The position numbers and the translations under genes are program-made. The notes below the pieces were generated by a model, which did no database searches, was not told the origin of the DNA, and saw only the letters and a program-made list of their open reading frames with translations. Positions 33,962 through 44,270 of a stretch of DNA of 64,000 nucleotides are shown in pieces. Position 1 is the stretch's first letter. The number at the start of each line of letters is the position of its first letter. Location of the stretch: positions 433,501 through 497,500 of the forward strand of contig JACKAB010000006.1 of assembly GCA_020635285.1 (NCBI GenBank), given 5' to 3'. The DNA comes from Ignavibacteriales bacterium. Its GTDB lineage: Bacteria; Bacteroidota; Ignavibacteria; Ignavibacteriales; Melioribacteraceae.

Positions 33962-36796
33962 TTATTCACTGCATTCATCAACTAAATAAGCAATCGATTC
34001 GTAATTTATTCCGCTATGATTTGTTAAACCGATCTCACAAGTTTTGCTTGTTGAATAACCACTTTTACAATTATGCTTCTCTACAAATAAGTCTAAATTT
34101 TGCAATGCTGATTTATTCAACTCTGGAAAGTTAAATCCTCTATCACCCGCAAATCCGCAGCAATTTACATCTTCTGGAATAAAAACTTTTGTGCTGCATT
34201 TTTTAGCAATAGAAATAAGCTTGTCTTGTAAATCCATTTTGGTAGCGCTACACGTTGAGTGCACTGTTATTGGTTCTTCTTTTTGTGTAAAATTTAACTC
34301 GTTCAACAAATAATCGTGAATAAATTCAATTGAATCATAGATTTGTAATTTATCGTCATTTGCTTTTTGCAAATTATCTTTAATTGTTTTTACGCAAGGA
34401 CTTGTATCAAAAATAATTTTATGCTGACCGTTATTGCTTGCTGACAATAAATTTTTATACAATTCATCATGTTTGATTTTGGCTTCATCAAAAAAACCTT
34501 TGCTTGAGAAAGCCATTCCACAGCAAAGTGAATTTACATTTTCTGGATAAATAACATTATACCCTGCTTTCTTAAATAATCTCTCCATTACAGAATGTTG
34601 TTCTTCAGCATAATTGCTATTTGTTTTTTTACCGAATGTTCTGCTTATGCAACTTGGAAAGTAAACAACTGTTTTTGTTAATTGTTTATCAATTTTATTT
34701 ACTGCAGTAAACTTAGCTCCAAGTGGTATTGCTTTGTTCCATAATGGAATTTTGTTTTTAGATATATAATGTAATTTGCTTGATATGCTTTCTAAAAAAT
34801 TGGCTCCAATTATTTTTGAAATAAATCCAACAAAACTTAAACCAATTCTTGCACTTGAAGTTACAAATGAAAAATGATTTGCAATCCAATTGGCAATTGT
34901 TTTTTCTGTTTTAGTTTGTTCATTATTTCTAATATGTTTAATTAGTTTTCCAGTATCAATATCAACGGGACAACTTAATTCACAAAGTCCATCAGTTTCG
35001 CAAGTCTGTTCTCCATAATATTTATAGGCTTTTTCCAGACTTTTAACAATTTCATCGGATTCATTATTTATTTTTAATTTATTAATTTCTCGCCAGACTG
35101 TTATTCGTTGGCGAGGTGTTAAAGTTAAATTTTTACTTGGACAAACACTTTCACAAAATCCACAATCAATACACTTATCAATAATTGTATCAACAATAGG
35201 AGTTGGTTTAAGATTTTTTAGATGAACTTCGTCATCACTGTTTATAAGTACACCAGGATTTAATATTCCCTTAGGATCGAACAGATTTTTAAGTTTACAC
35301 ATTATATCATAAATTTCACTTCCCCATTCATATTTAACAAAAGGAGCCATGTTTCTACCAGTTCCGTGTTCTGCTTTAAGTGAACCATCATATTTTTTAA
35401 TAACTAATTCAACTACATCCTTCATAAAATCTTTATATCTTTTTACTTCATCTTCATTGTTAAAATCTTGTGCAAACACAAAATGTATATTACCAGATAA
35501 AGCGTGTCCCCATATTATAGTTTCTGCATAATTATGCTTTGCAAATAACAATCTTAAATCAGAAACAGCATTAGCTAAATCAATTGTGTTAAAGTTCAAA
35601 TCCTCAATAATAACAGTGGTTCCGGGTTTTCTAGATTTGCTGACCGAAGGAAATAAACCTTTACGTACATTCCATAATTTTAGGTATTCTTTTTTATCGG
35701 TTGTAAACTCAATTGGAATTTCAGTTTTTATTACTTCTAAAGAATTTAAAATTTTATTAATATTTGAATTTAGTAAGTTGGGTGCAATTGCAGATGTTTC
35801 AATTAATAATGCGGCAGCATCTTCACTTAATGTTTTTAGATAACCCGGCATTCCTATTTTATTTTCAACTGAGCGCAATGAAGCTCTATCCATAAGTTCT
35901 GCAGCATCCACAGGTAATTCATTTAAAATTGGAATTACAGAACAAGCAGTTTTTATATTAGGAAAAATAATTAAAGCCGTTGCTTTGTTTGGATAAGCTG
36001 TAACTGTGTTCAACGTAATCTCAGAAATAAAGCCTAATGTCCCCTCGGAGCCAATCATAAGATGTTTAATTATTTCGATGGGATCTTTAAAATCTATTAA
36101 GGAATTTACGCCGTAGCCAGTTGTATTTTTAATTGCATATTTTTTATTAATTCGATCTTTAAGAGTATCATTTTTATTTACTCCCAAAGCAATATTTAAA
36201 AGTTCAACAATAAGTTGTCTATTTTCTTCAACAAATTTAATTTTAGCATCGGAATCAGAAGTATCAAGAATTTGTCCATCTGAAAAGATAATTCTCATAT
36301 TGGCAACTGTATTGTAGCAATTATTTTTCACTCCGCTCGTCATACCACTCGCGTTGTTTGCGGCGATACCACAAACTGCAGCTGCATTAATGGATGCGGG
36401 ATCAGGTCCAATTTTTTTATTGAATTTCTGCAATTCCAAATTTGCTCTTCCGCCCAAAGAAGCTGGTTGCAAAGTAATTTGAGAAGTATCGTCTGAAATT
36501 TTAATTTTATTCCATGATCTATCAGCAACAATTAAAACAGAATCTGAGATTGATTGACCGGAAAGACTTGTACCAGAAGCTCGGAAAGTAATTGGGACAT
36601 TAAACTCATCACATTTTTTTATTGTAAAAATCACCTCTTCTTCTGAAGTAACTTTTACAACTATTTTAGGCGTTAATCTGTAAAAACTTGCGTCTGTTCC
36701 ATAAGCCAATGTTCGTAGTTCATCACAGAATAATCTTTCATCTGGAATGACTTTCTTGAGTTCATCAAATAATTTTAGATAATTTGTGGATAACAT
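33962..36796 (-). CDS. FAD-linked oxidase fused to Fe-S / CCG-domain reductase (D-lactate or glycolate dehydrogenase type)
   Basis: This 944-residue fusion starts with an FAD-binding PCMH domain (about 30-260; RASGTSLSGQSIS, CGIAANNASGM) and an FAD-linked oxidase C domain (about 260-530; HALSGNIHFVF, AEHGTGRNMAPFV). Two [4Fe-4S] motifs follow (CIDCGFCESVCPS and CETDGLCELSCP). It ends with two CCG domains (LCCGMAFSSKG and NCCGFAGDRGF). This layout is that of membrane-associated D-lactate, D-2-hydroxyglutarate or glycolate dehydrogenases that pass electrons to quinones. The substrate cannot be decided from sequence. It is a single-gene unit, separated from the upstream aminopeptidase gene by a terminator. 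Confidence 0.9.
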   Translation of the reverse strand: MLSTNYLKLFDELKKVIPDERLFCDELRTLAYGTDASFYRLTPKIVVKVTSEEEVIFTIKKCDEFNVPITFRASGTSLSGQSISDSVLIVADRSWNKIKISDDTSQITLQPASLGGRANLELQKFNKKIGPDPASINAAAVCGIAANNASGMTSGVKNNCYNTVANMRIIFSDGQILDTSDSDAKIKFVEENRQLIVELLNIALGVNKNDTLKDRINKKYAIKNTTGYGVNSLIDFKDPIEIIKHLMIGSEGTLGFISEITLNTVTAYPNKATALIIFPNIKTACSVIPILNELPVDAAELMDRASLRSVENKIGMPGYLKTLSEDAAALLIETSAIAPNLLNSNINKILNSLEVIKTEIPIEFTTDKKEYLKLWNVRKGLFPSVSKSRKPGTTVIIEDLNFNTIDLANAVSDLRLLFAKHNYAETIIWGHALSGNIHFVFAQDFNNEDEVKRYKDFMKDVVELVIKKYDGSLKAEHGTGRNMAPFVKYEWGSEIYDIMCKLKNLFDPKGILNPGVLINSDDEVHLKNLKPTPIVDTIIDKCIDCGFCESVCPSKNLTLTPRQRITVWREINKLKINNESDEIVKSLEKAYKYYGEQTCETDGLCELSCPVDIDTGKLIKHIRNNEQTKTEKTIANWIANHFSFVTSSARIGLSFVGFISKIIGANFLESISSKLHYISKNKIPLWNKAIPLGAKFTAVNKIDKQLTKTVVYFPSCISRTFGKKTNSNYAEEQHSVMERLFKKAGYNVIYPENVNSLCCGMAFSSKGFFDEAKIKHDELYKNLLSASNNGQHKIIFDTSPCVKTIKDNLQKANDDKLQIYDSIEFIHDYLLNELNFTQKEEPITVHSTCSATKMDLQDKLISIAKKCSTKVFIPEDVNCCGFAGDRGFNFPELNKSALQNLDLFVEKHNCKSGYSTSKTCEIGLTNHSGINYESIAYLVDECSE

Positions 36797-36815
36797 ATTT
36801 CAAATATAACAAATG

Positions 36816-36866
36816 ACAAAAATAAAAAACCTGCCAATTTGTGCATTTTTAAGAGGCTTGGCAGGT
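36816..36866 (-). terminator. rho-independent terminator of the aminopeptidase P gene
   Basis: On the minus strand ACCTGCCAA (36866-36858) pairs perfectly with TTGGCAGGT (36837-36829), followed by TTTTTTATTTTTG. It stands directly after the aminopeptidase gene and before the 944-residue oxidase start. Confidence 0.85.
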
Positions 36867-36891
36867 GTATTATTAAACTAAAATATTTTTT

Positions 36892-38283
36892 TTACTTCTT
36901 GGCGCATTCGGCTTCAACTTCTTCCACTGTTTTGGGGATTGGTTTACCTAGAATTCTATGACCTGTTTCAGTAACTAATACATCGTCTTCAATTCTAATA
37001 CCGCCAAAGTCTCTGTATTCTTCTAATTTTTTATAATTAATAAACTTGGAATGTTTATTTTCCTTTTTCCATTGATCAATTAAAGCCGGAATAAAGTAAC
37101 AACCAGGTTCAACTGTTACAACAAAGCCTGGTTCCAATTCCCTACCTAACCTTAGATATGCTAAACCAAATTGTTTACTTCGTTTTATTTTTTTATTATA
37201 GCCGATATAATTTTCACCGAGATTTTCCATATCGTGAACATCAAGTCCCATCATATGCCCAAGTCCATGCGGAAAAAATAAAGCATGCGCACCTTTATCA
37301 ACAGCTTCATCAATGTTGCCTTTCATAATACCTAATTTGGCTAAGCCTTCTGCTATTATTTTTGCTGCAACAAGATGTACTTCTTTAAATAAGACACCCG
37401 GCTTCATCATTTCTATTGCTTTTAATTGAGCATCTAAAACAATATTGTAAATGTTTTTTTGCTTAACGGTAAATTTTCCCTTCACTGGAATTGTTCTTGT
37501 AATATCACTAGCATATCCTAATACTGTTTCTGCTCCTGAATCAAGGACTGCAATTTCACCTGTTTTCATAATATTTTCATGTAAATGATTGTGTAAAATT
37601 TGTCCGTTAACAGAAAAAATTATTGGGAAAGAAACCCCGCTTCCTTTTGAAAGTGCAATACCTTGAACTTTTCCAAAAACTTCACGTTCGGTTATTCCAG
37701 GTTTCATTTCTCTCATCGCAGTTGTGTTCATATCATAACTGATTTCAATTGCTTTTTTCAATTTCTGCAATTTCTTCTTCACTTTTAATTGCTCTTTGTT
37801 TAATTACGGATTTAATAAATTTTGCTGAAGATTTAATATTTACTTTTTCAGCTTTTATCTTTAATAAATTTTGAAGTAGAAGAATATTATCATGTCTGTA
37901 TTGCGGAAGAAAGTGAATCTTTCATCTTTTTTATTTTTTTTATTAAGATATTTTTCAAGTTCAGAAAATGATTTAGTTTTTTCAACGCCAACTTTTTTAG
38001 CTCTACCTTCAATCGATTCATCAAAACCCATCCAAACAATATCATCCAAAGCTCTTTCATCGCCAAAAATAATTTCTTTCTCATTATCAATATCAATTAC
38101 AGCCGCCAAGTTTGGTTCATTAATCCCAAAATAATATAAAAAAGTACTATCCTGCCTAAACTGATAAGTGTTGCCGGCATAATTCATTGGCATTTCATTA
38201 TTACCAAGGAATAATAAAATTCCCTTTTTAACAGATTTCACTAATTCATTTCGCCTTTTTACATAAGTCTGCTTGCTAAACAT
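36892..38283 (-). pseudogene. pepP: Xaa-Pro aminopeptidase (aminopeptidase P, M24B), frameshifted
   Basis: Together the pieces encode a 463-residue M24B metallopeptidase that removes N-terminal residues before proline. The N-terminal domain (RRNELVKSVKKGILLFLGN) begins at 38283. The catalytic pita-bread domain carries the metal ligands in VLDSGAE and YASDITRTIPV, the His in FFPHGLGHMMGLDVHD, and the Glu ligands in VTVEPGCYF and GIRIEDDVLVT. The two long frames (37861-38283 and 36892-37782) are linked by readable residues (LPQYRHDNILLLQN, KSEEEIAEIEKAIEIS) once a base is added near 37916 and one removed in the T6 run 37753-37758. I take the breaks as sequence errors. Confidence 0.85.
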
Positions 38284-38424
38284 TATTCCTCCATTATATT
38301 AGTTTCTAAAAATAATAAAACATTTTCATTCAAAGGATTAATTGTAGTTATATATTGATAAAATAGTTGTTTTTTTTTTACTCATTTAATTATCTTAAGT
38401 TTCAAATTATTAAGAGGAGTTATC

Positions 38425-38766
38425 TTGAAAAGTTTACATTATTTTTTACCTTTAATCTTTTTTCTGATTGCCGTAAGTTGTGCAAATGAGAAAATCAACT
38501 ATAATGATAACTCACTTATGAAAACCAATGTAGACAGCACTTATTACGAGGGACAAATTACTGTTGTTGGTAATGAACCGTTTTCTAAACTTGCTTTAAT
38601 TATTGCCGATACTACAATTTATACACTTGACTGTAATGAAGAAACAAGAGATTCTTTACTTAAAAATCAGGTAAATTTTATAGAGTTTTCGCAAAGGAAA
38701 AAAAAAACAATTACTAAAACAGGTATCAAATTAAAAATAGATAAAACAGAATTAATTAGAAAATAA
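38425..38766 (+). CDS. small lipoprotein, function unknown
   Basis: This 113-residue protein has a lipoprotein leader ending LIAVSC (Cys20). The start is a TTG preceded by AGAGGAG at good distance; no ATG gives a complete leader. The mature part (STYYEGQITVVGNEPFSKLAL and KTGIKLKIDK) is short and beta-rich, and has the look of a small OB-like envelope lipoprotein. I do not recognise a family. It is 22 bases upstream of the M30-like protease gene and divergent from aminopeptidase P. Confidence 0.65.
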   Translation: MKSLHYFLPLIFFLIAVSCANEKINYNDNSLMKTNVDSTYYEGQITVVGNEPFSKLALIIADTTIYTLDCNEETRDSLLKNQVNFIEFSQRKKKTITKTGIKLKIDKTELIRK

Positions 38767-38788
38767 TAAACAAATTTTAGGAAAAAAT

Positions 38789-41070
38789 ATGTCAAATTTT
38801 ATTAAAGTAATTTTTTAACTCTAATAGTTTCTTCCATTTCAATTGCCCAAAGTGCTAACATAAAAAAGTATGATGAAGGCAATGTTAAGAAGTCATATAA
38901 AATTGATGCAAGACCTTTGTTAGAGAAATCAGAGAAAGAAGTAACAAAATTTTTAAGAGAAAATCCGAATTACTTTGAGGAAGCAAAGTTGCAAAAGAAA
39001 ACTGCATGGAATTTTACAGTTGGAACGGCAAAAAGTTGGTTTGCATATAATTTTACTTCAGAGAGCTTTTATTCAGTTCCATCAACATGTCAGGCAATTG
39101 GCACAAATTGTTATGTGTTTGTCGAAGATGCAATCTGGAATTCCAGAGTTACATTAGAAAATGTAAATGCTATAATAACTGATTTTGATAATTCAACTCC
39201 GGCTAATCCAAATAAAGGAATTTACCAAACTGATGTTGAAACTTTTGGAAATCCCCCTGATGTTGATAATGATCCAAGAATTATTATTTTAATTCTAGAT
39301 ATTAAAGATGGCTACAGTGGTTCTGGCGGGTACGTTGCCGGATATTTTCATTCTGTAAATCAAATAGCAATGGCAAATAGTAATAATGCAGAAATTTATT
39401 ACCTAGATGCAAATCCATCAAACTTGAGTACCGAAGACGGATTAAATAATGTTATGAGCACAACTGCGCATGAGTTTCAGCACATGATTCATTTTAATTA
39501 CCATGATGGCACTTCAGGCAAACCAGAACAAATCACATTTTTAAATGAAGGATTATCATTAAGCGCAGAAGTGGTTTGCGGTTATCCAATTTATTCTCAA
39601 GGTTATTATAATAGTGAATATAACCATTATTTATTTGATTGGCGAAGTGGAGATGATGTTCTAAAGGATTACTCAAGAGCTGCAAGATATGTTAACTATT
39701 TATATGATCAATTTGGAGTTGAATTTTTAACCAAACTTGTGCAATCAAAAAATACTGGCGTTGCTGCTATAAACGAAACTTTAATTAATTTATCAACTCC
39801 AACTGATTTAAGATTTCCGCAAACTATTGAAAATTGGTTTACAGCAAACGCTCTTAATAACAAAATCATTAATCCAGCTTGGGGTTATTCAATAGCGAAT
39901 GTAAATAAAGTTAATCCTCTCAATCATCCAAATCCAAATTATCAGTCGGGAACAATTACGGTTGAAAAAGGTGCTGTTGATTATATTCAATTTACTGCTG
40001 GTAAAAATCTTTCAATAAAGTTTGATGATTTTGCAGGTGTAAATAAATTAAAGTTCAAAGCAATTAAATATGATTTTAGTGGTAACGCAACTGTTGAAGA
40101 TTTAGTTGCAAACACACAATATACTTACGCTGATTTTGGAACTAATTTTAAAAACAATTTTATTTATGGCAATGAATAATAGTGGATTTGTAACTTATGA
40201 TTATTCATATAAAGCTACCGGTGAATCAAGTATTGTAACTTTAGCTTATGATCTAAATGAGCCGACAGGTGTTTTACCTTTGACAGCTAATGACACAATT
40301 TGTGTTATTTTTGATGGAGTCAGTGGAGCAACTTTGGATTCAATTAGTGTTGCACTTAGACAAGCTGGTTCTGTAAATGGTGCAATTTATGAATACACTG
40401 GCGTTACGCGCCCAACACCACTTGGGAAAAAGTTACTTTCTAATTTAACTGTTACTTCAACTATTGCAGAAAGACCTGTTTACGATACGGAAGCAGAAAG
40501 TTATCCAATACCATTTCCTAATTGGGTAACTGTTGATCTTTCTTCCAATAATATTAGCGCAAGCAAACCTTTTGTAGTTGCTTTTGTTGTGGAAGGAACC
40601 TATCCAGAATTTAATAGAGTAATGGTAACAGAGCAACCTGATGGTAACAATCATAGTTTTACAAACTTTCTATCTTCTTCCGCTGAAAACAAGGATTGGT
40701 ATTATCTAACCAGCAATGATGCAGGAGATGTTTATGCTTATTTGGTAAGAGCACATGCGGGTTTTGGAATTACAGATGTTGAAGAGGTAACTTCTGAACT
40801 TCTTCCAAATGAAGTTTCTTTAGAGCAAAATTATCCTAATCCATTTAATCCATCAACTATGATCAATTTTTCTATTCCTAAATCTGAGTTTGTGAACTTA
40901 AATGTTTATAATAGCTTGGGTGAAGTTGTTGAAACTTTAATGAATAAAGAGATGAGTCCTGGTAAATATTCAGTTAATTTTGATGGGGCTAATTTATCTT
41001 CTGGAGTTTATTATTATAGATTATCGGCGGAAATACAATTAAGACAAGCAAAATGATTTTGCTTAAATAA
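38789..41070 (+). pseudogene. M30 (hyicolysin-type) metalloprotease with type IX sorting domain, frameshifted
   Basis: The long central frame contains a zinc site TTAHEFQHMIHFNYH followed by FLNEGLSLSAE, the pattern of M30-type metallopeptidases. The signal peptide lies upstream: ATG at 38789 reads into FIKVIF and, with one T added to the run 38811-38816, gives LTLIVSSISIAQS. A second break near 40173 leads into a beta-sandwich region (about 200 residues). The last break (a missing G near 41031) restores the sorting domain end KMILLK with stop 41068-41070. The product is a predicted secreted protease of about 760 residues. The breaks sit in or near short runs and look artefactual. Confidence 0.78.
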
Positions 41071-41089
41071 TGTAATTTATATCAAATCA

Positions 41090-41125
41090 AACCTCCGAGT
41101 CTTAAAAGCCTCGGAGGTTTATTTT
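41090..41125. terminator. bidirectional terminator between protease and DHS-like genes
   Basis: AACCTCCGAG (41090-41099) and CTCGGAGGTT (41110-41119) pair perfectly over ten bases with T-rich flanks on both strands. It serves the two convergent genes. Confidence 0.85.
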
Positions 41126-41134
41126 AAACAACTT

Positions 41135-42163
41135 CTATTTTTTAAACATCTTTTGAAATTCTCTACTTTCTCTATTTTTCCATGCACCTTTATGATAAGC
41201 ATATCCGGCAACAAGCGGCATTGCTATTGTAGCTTCTGAGTAAACCATTTGCTCATAAGTAGTTTCTACTTTACCCCAAGAGCTTGCTTCTTTTAAGGTT
41301 GAACCAGAAAGAGCTCCATCTCTATCATCAGCCACTGTAATTTGAATTGCATATTTGTGCATAGGAGCATCTTCTTGTAAAATTTCGGCAGCAACAACTA
41401 TATCTTGAGTGAAATTTTTCGGAACTCCGCCACCAATCATAAAAATACCCGTTTCTTTAGTATTCATTTTAATTTGTGTAAGCTCTAAAAAGTCTTTGCC
41501 CGAATCAAATGAAACATGTTTTTCTGGGTTTTTATGCTGATGAACAACTATTCCAAATCCGGCTGAACAATCTGAAAATGCTGGGACAAAAATCGGCACA
41601 TTCTTTTTATATGCAGCATAGATTACGCTGTCATCTACTTTAGGTCCGCCGTTTTCATCTAAATATTTACCAAATTCCCAAAGTAATTCACGTGAAGAAT
41701 ATGGTTTTGGTTCTAAACTATTAAAAATAGCTTCAGTTGTGTCATCACAAATTCTTAATTGATCTTCGTCAATATAAGTATCATAAATTCTATCAATAGC
41801 TAATTCTCTCAATTGATTATCATCGCTAAAAGGAGTTCCTAAATAATGCTTAAATCCTAAGGCTTCAAAAAAATCTTGATCAACCATTATAGCCCCGGTG
41901 GAAACTATCGCATCAACCATATTATTATTCACTAAATCGAATACAACTTTTTTTAATCCAGCACTAAATAAACTACCAGCAAGTGTTAAAATAACCGAGC
42001 AATTTTTATCCTCTAACATCATATTATAAATTTTTGCTGCTCGGTTTAGATCTCTTGCAGAAAAAGCCATCTTCTCCATTGAATCAACAAGCTTAACAAC
42101 ATTGTGCTCTTTAATATCAATATGTTGGATTACATCCTTTAATAAATCTTTTTTATTCACCAT
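41135..42163 (-). CDS. deoxyhypusine synthase-like protein
   Basis: This 342-residue member of the deoxyhypusine/homospermidine synthase family is NAD-dependent, with conserved blocks LAGSLFSAGL, VDAIVSTGA, VPAFSDCSAGFGI, MIGGGVPKNF and SGSTLKEASSWGKV. In eukaryotic DHS the enamine-forming Lys lies in VKVYADA; the matching segment here is QMVYSEA, so that Lys seems to be Met (residue 306). The true reaction may differ and could be homospermidine formation or something unknown; bacteria lack eIF5A. I start it at 42163, with GGAG six bases upstream, rather than at a CAA-derived extension to 42190. It is a single gene between terminators. Confidence 0.82.
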   Translation of the reverse strand: MVNKKDLLKDVIQHIDIKEHNVVKLVDSMEKMAFSARDLNRAAKIYNMMLEDKNCSVILTLAGSLFSAGLKKVVFDLVNNNMVDAIVSTGAIMVDQDFFEALGFKHYLGTPFSDDNQLRELAIDRIYDTYIDEDQLRICDDTTEAIFNSLEPKPYSSRELLWEFGKYLDENGGPKVDDSVIYAAYKKNVPIFVPAFSDCSAGFGIVVHQHKNPEKHVSFDSGKDFLELTQIKMNTKETGIFMIGGGVPKNFTQDIVVAAEILQEDAPMHKYAIQITVADDRDGALSGSTLKEASSWGKVETTYEQMVYSEATIAMPLVAGYAYHKGAWKNRESREFQKMFKK

Positions 42164-42314
42164 TATTTCTCCTTTTAAGTTTAATTGCAAAGATATATCA
42201 TTTTTATATTAAATAAAATTCCATATAATACAGATTTAATTTTTGAGTAAAAATTTCTATATTAAGTCCGCTTAGTTTTTGAATACTATTTTAAAATAAA
42301 TTTTGGGAGTAACA

Positions 42315-43007
42315 ATGTTAAAATCACTAAAGTTTTTTATTCTGTTTTTATTTGCAACCATTTCTTTTAATACACTAGTTGCACAAGATAATTTTGAAGG
42401 AAAAGTTAAGTTTAAAATTTCCAGCGAAGAAGAAGATGGAATGACAATGGATTATTATCTAAAAGACGGTAACTTTAGAATGGAAATGGGTGATGCCGCA
42501 AAAGGAACTGTCTTTATTTATAAGGGTGAAAATTCCTATATACTAATGCCGGAAGAAAAAATGTATATGGATTTAAACAATTCATTATTTTCTAAGTTGA
42601 AAGATATGATGGGAAAAGGTGATGATGAGGAGGATGAAAAGACAAAGGATATCAATTTTGAAGATTTTAAAACCGGCAAAACAAAAACAATTTTGGGTTA
42701 TGAATGTCAACAATGGATAATGAAAGATGTAAATGAAGATGATTTTGATTATGAAACTGAAGCTTGGATTACCGATGAACTTGGAAACTTCATGTTGATG
42801 AAAAACCCAATGGGCGAAGCGTTTTCACCAAGTTGGAGCAGCTCTATGAAAAACAATGGCTTTTTTCCTCTATTAGTTATTACAAGGAATTCTGATGGAG
42901 AAGAACAATCTAGATTTGAAGCTTTAGAAATTGATAAAAAATCATTAAGTAGTGATTTATTTGGAATTCCAGCCGGTTACAGTGAAATGAAAATTCCCGG
43001 AATGTAG
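42315..43007 (+). CDS. DUF4412 exported protein
   Basis: This 230-residue protein has a signal peptide (about 1-20, ending NTLVAQ). Its mature part follows DUF4412: FEGKVKFKIS, MTMDYYLKDGNFRMEM, YILMPEEKMYMDL, GYECQQWIM and the end FGIPAGYSEMKIPGM. These are periplasmic or outer-membrane proteins of Bacteroidota-type bacteria with unknown role. The start is the ATG at 42315, preceded by GGGAG; the in-frame TTG at 42303 overlaps that ribosome site and is rejected. Confidence 0.8.
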   Translation: MLKSLKFFILFLFATISFNTLVAQDNFEGKVKFKISSEEEDGMTMDYYLKDGNFRMEMGDAAKGTVFIYKGENSYILMPEEKMYMDLNNSLFSKLKDMMGKGDDEEDEKTKDINFEDFKTGKTKTILGYECQQWIMKDVNEDDFDYETEAWITDELGNFMLMKNPMGEAFSPSWSSSMKNNGFFPLLVITRNSDGEEQSRFEALEIDKKSLSSDLFGIPAGYSEMKIPGM

Positions 43008-43066
43008 AGCAAGGATGAACCTCAATAGTAACTAAGGTATTTCAAATATCCAAAAATTTAAACTCA

Positions 43067-43100
43067 TCATTGCAAATTCGGCAAACTGAATTTGCAATGA
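43067..43100. other. perfect 13-bp hairpin without T-run
   Basis: TCATTGCAAATTC (43067-43079) and GAATTTGCAATGA (43088-43100) are perfectly complementary around an 8-base loop. It lies 59 bases after the DUF4412 gene and 19 bases before the next ATG. There is no run of T behind it on either strand, so it is either a weak terminator or a regulatory hairpin or operator for the gene at 43120. Confidence 0.55.
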
Positions 43101-43119
43101 TTAAAAATAAAGTCAACTA

Positions 43120-44169
43120 ATGATAAAAAAAATACTCACTTCAATTGGGGTCTTCGTTTTATTTTTTCTAACTTCGTGTTCAAACCAAGAAATAAATTCT
43201 ATTAATAAGCAAAATTCAAAAATAAATATTTTAGAAGAAGTTGAAGTTTTAGAAATTCCATTACTTGGTGAAGCCTCAGAAAGAACTTCGGAAATTTCCG
43301 GATTATGCTGGTACGGAAATAAACTTATTTTATTGCCTCAATACCCCAATGAATTTGGAGATGAAAATGGTAGGATTTTTTATATAAAAAAGAATCAGCT
43401 TTTAGACTTTATAAATAAAAAAGATAGTTCAGCAATAATACCAAGTTATTTTACAATAGACACAAAAAAAATAAGCAATCTATTTAATAAAGGTTCTGGT
43501 TTCGAATCAATTACAACCAATGGGGATAGGGTTTATTTTACTATCGAATATATGGACTTGGACGAAACCTCAACAATTTTAATAAGTGGTAAAATTGATT
43601 CAACCAATAATTCTATCACTCTTGATGAAAGTTCTATTGCGAAAGATTCCGCTAACATCTCCATGTTTAATATAAGTGATGAATCAATTTTACTATATCA
43701 AAACAAATTAATTCCAATTTATGAAGTTTTTGGGAAAAATTTAAATTCTAACCCTCAAGTCTCAATTTTTGACGAAAATCTAAAATTTATAAAAAGAATT
43801 TCATTCCCTAATATTGAATACAGAATTACTGATGTTACCTCAGTGGATAATTCGGGTAATTTTTGGGCCATTAATTATTTATACCCAGGTGACAATAAAA
43901 AACTTAATCCAGCAAGAGATGAAATAATATCAAAATACGGAATTGGGAAATCGCACTTGGATGCCGAACCAATTGAGAGATTAGTTGAATTTAACATTAA
44001 AAACGAAGAAATCATTCTATCTAGTACACCACCTATCTATTTAAAGTTGCAAAACAGTGAAAGCAGAAATTGGGAAGGAATTGCTAAATTAGACAAAAAA
44101 GGATTTATTATTGCGACCGATACCTTTCCAAAAACAATTTTAGCTTTTATTAAGTACAATTTTGAATAA
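43120..44169 (+). CDS. lipoprotein with phytase-like/esterase-like beta-propeller
   Basis: This 349-residue protein has a lipoprotein leader ending LTSC (Cys20). The mature part reads as a beta-propeller of the esterase-like activity of phytase type: SEISGLCWYGNKLILLPQ near the start, GFESITTNGDRVYFTIEY in the middle and RNWEGIAKLDKKGFIIATD near the end. Such proteins are secreted or anchored; their substrates are mostly unknown. It is the only gene between the 13-bp hairpin and the rplM promoter. Confidence 0.68.
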   Translation: MIKKILTSIGVFVLFFLTSCSNQEINSINKQNSKINILEEVEVLEIPLLGEASERTSEISGLCWYGNKLILLPQYPNEFGDENGRIFYIKKNQLLDFINKKDSSAIIPSYFTIDTKKISNLFNKGSGFESITTNGDRVYFTIEYMDLDETSTILISGKIDSTNNSITLDESSIAKDSANISMFNISDESILLYQNKLIPIYEVFGKNLNSNPQVSIFDENLKFIKRISFPNIEYRITDVTSVDNSGNFWAINYLYPGDNKKLNPARDEIISKYGIGKSHLDAEPIERLVEFNIKNEEIILSSTPPIYLKLQNSESRNWEGIAKLDKKGFIIATDTFPKTILAFIKYNFE

Positions 44170-44200
44170 AAAACAAACATCAAATTAATAATTCAAATTC

Positions 44201-44229
44201 TTGACATTTCCTAACTATTCAGATATATT
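44201..44229 (+). promoter_or_regulatory. sigma-70-type promoter of rplM-rpsI
   Basis: TTGACA at 44201-44206, 17 bases, TATATT at 44224-44229: the best sigma-70 match in the window. The leader is about 35 bases long, with CGGAGGAA before the TTG start at 44271. Confidence 0.82.
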
Positions 44230-44270
44230 TATAAGCTCTAAAAAAAATCTCTTTTAACGGAGGAAGTAGT

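Noticed and set aside
42164..42190. N-terminal extension of the DHS-like gene to 42190
   Set aside because: The extension covers the AAGGAG ribosome site that belongs to the ATG at 42163.
42303..42314. TTG at 42303 as start of the DUF4412 gene
   Set aside because: It overlaps the GGGAG ribosome site for the ATG at 42315, which gives a better signal peptide.
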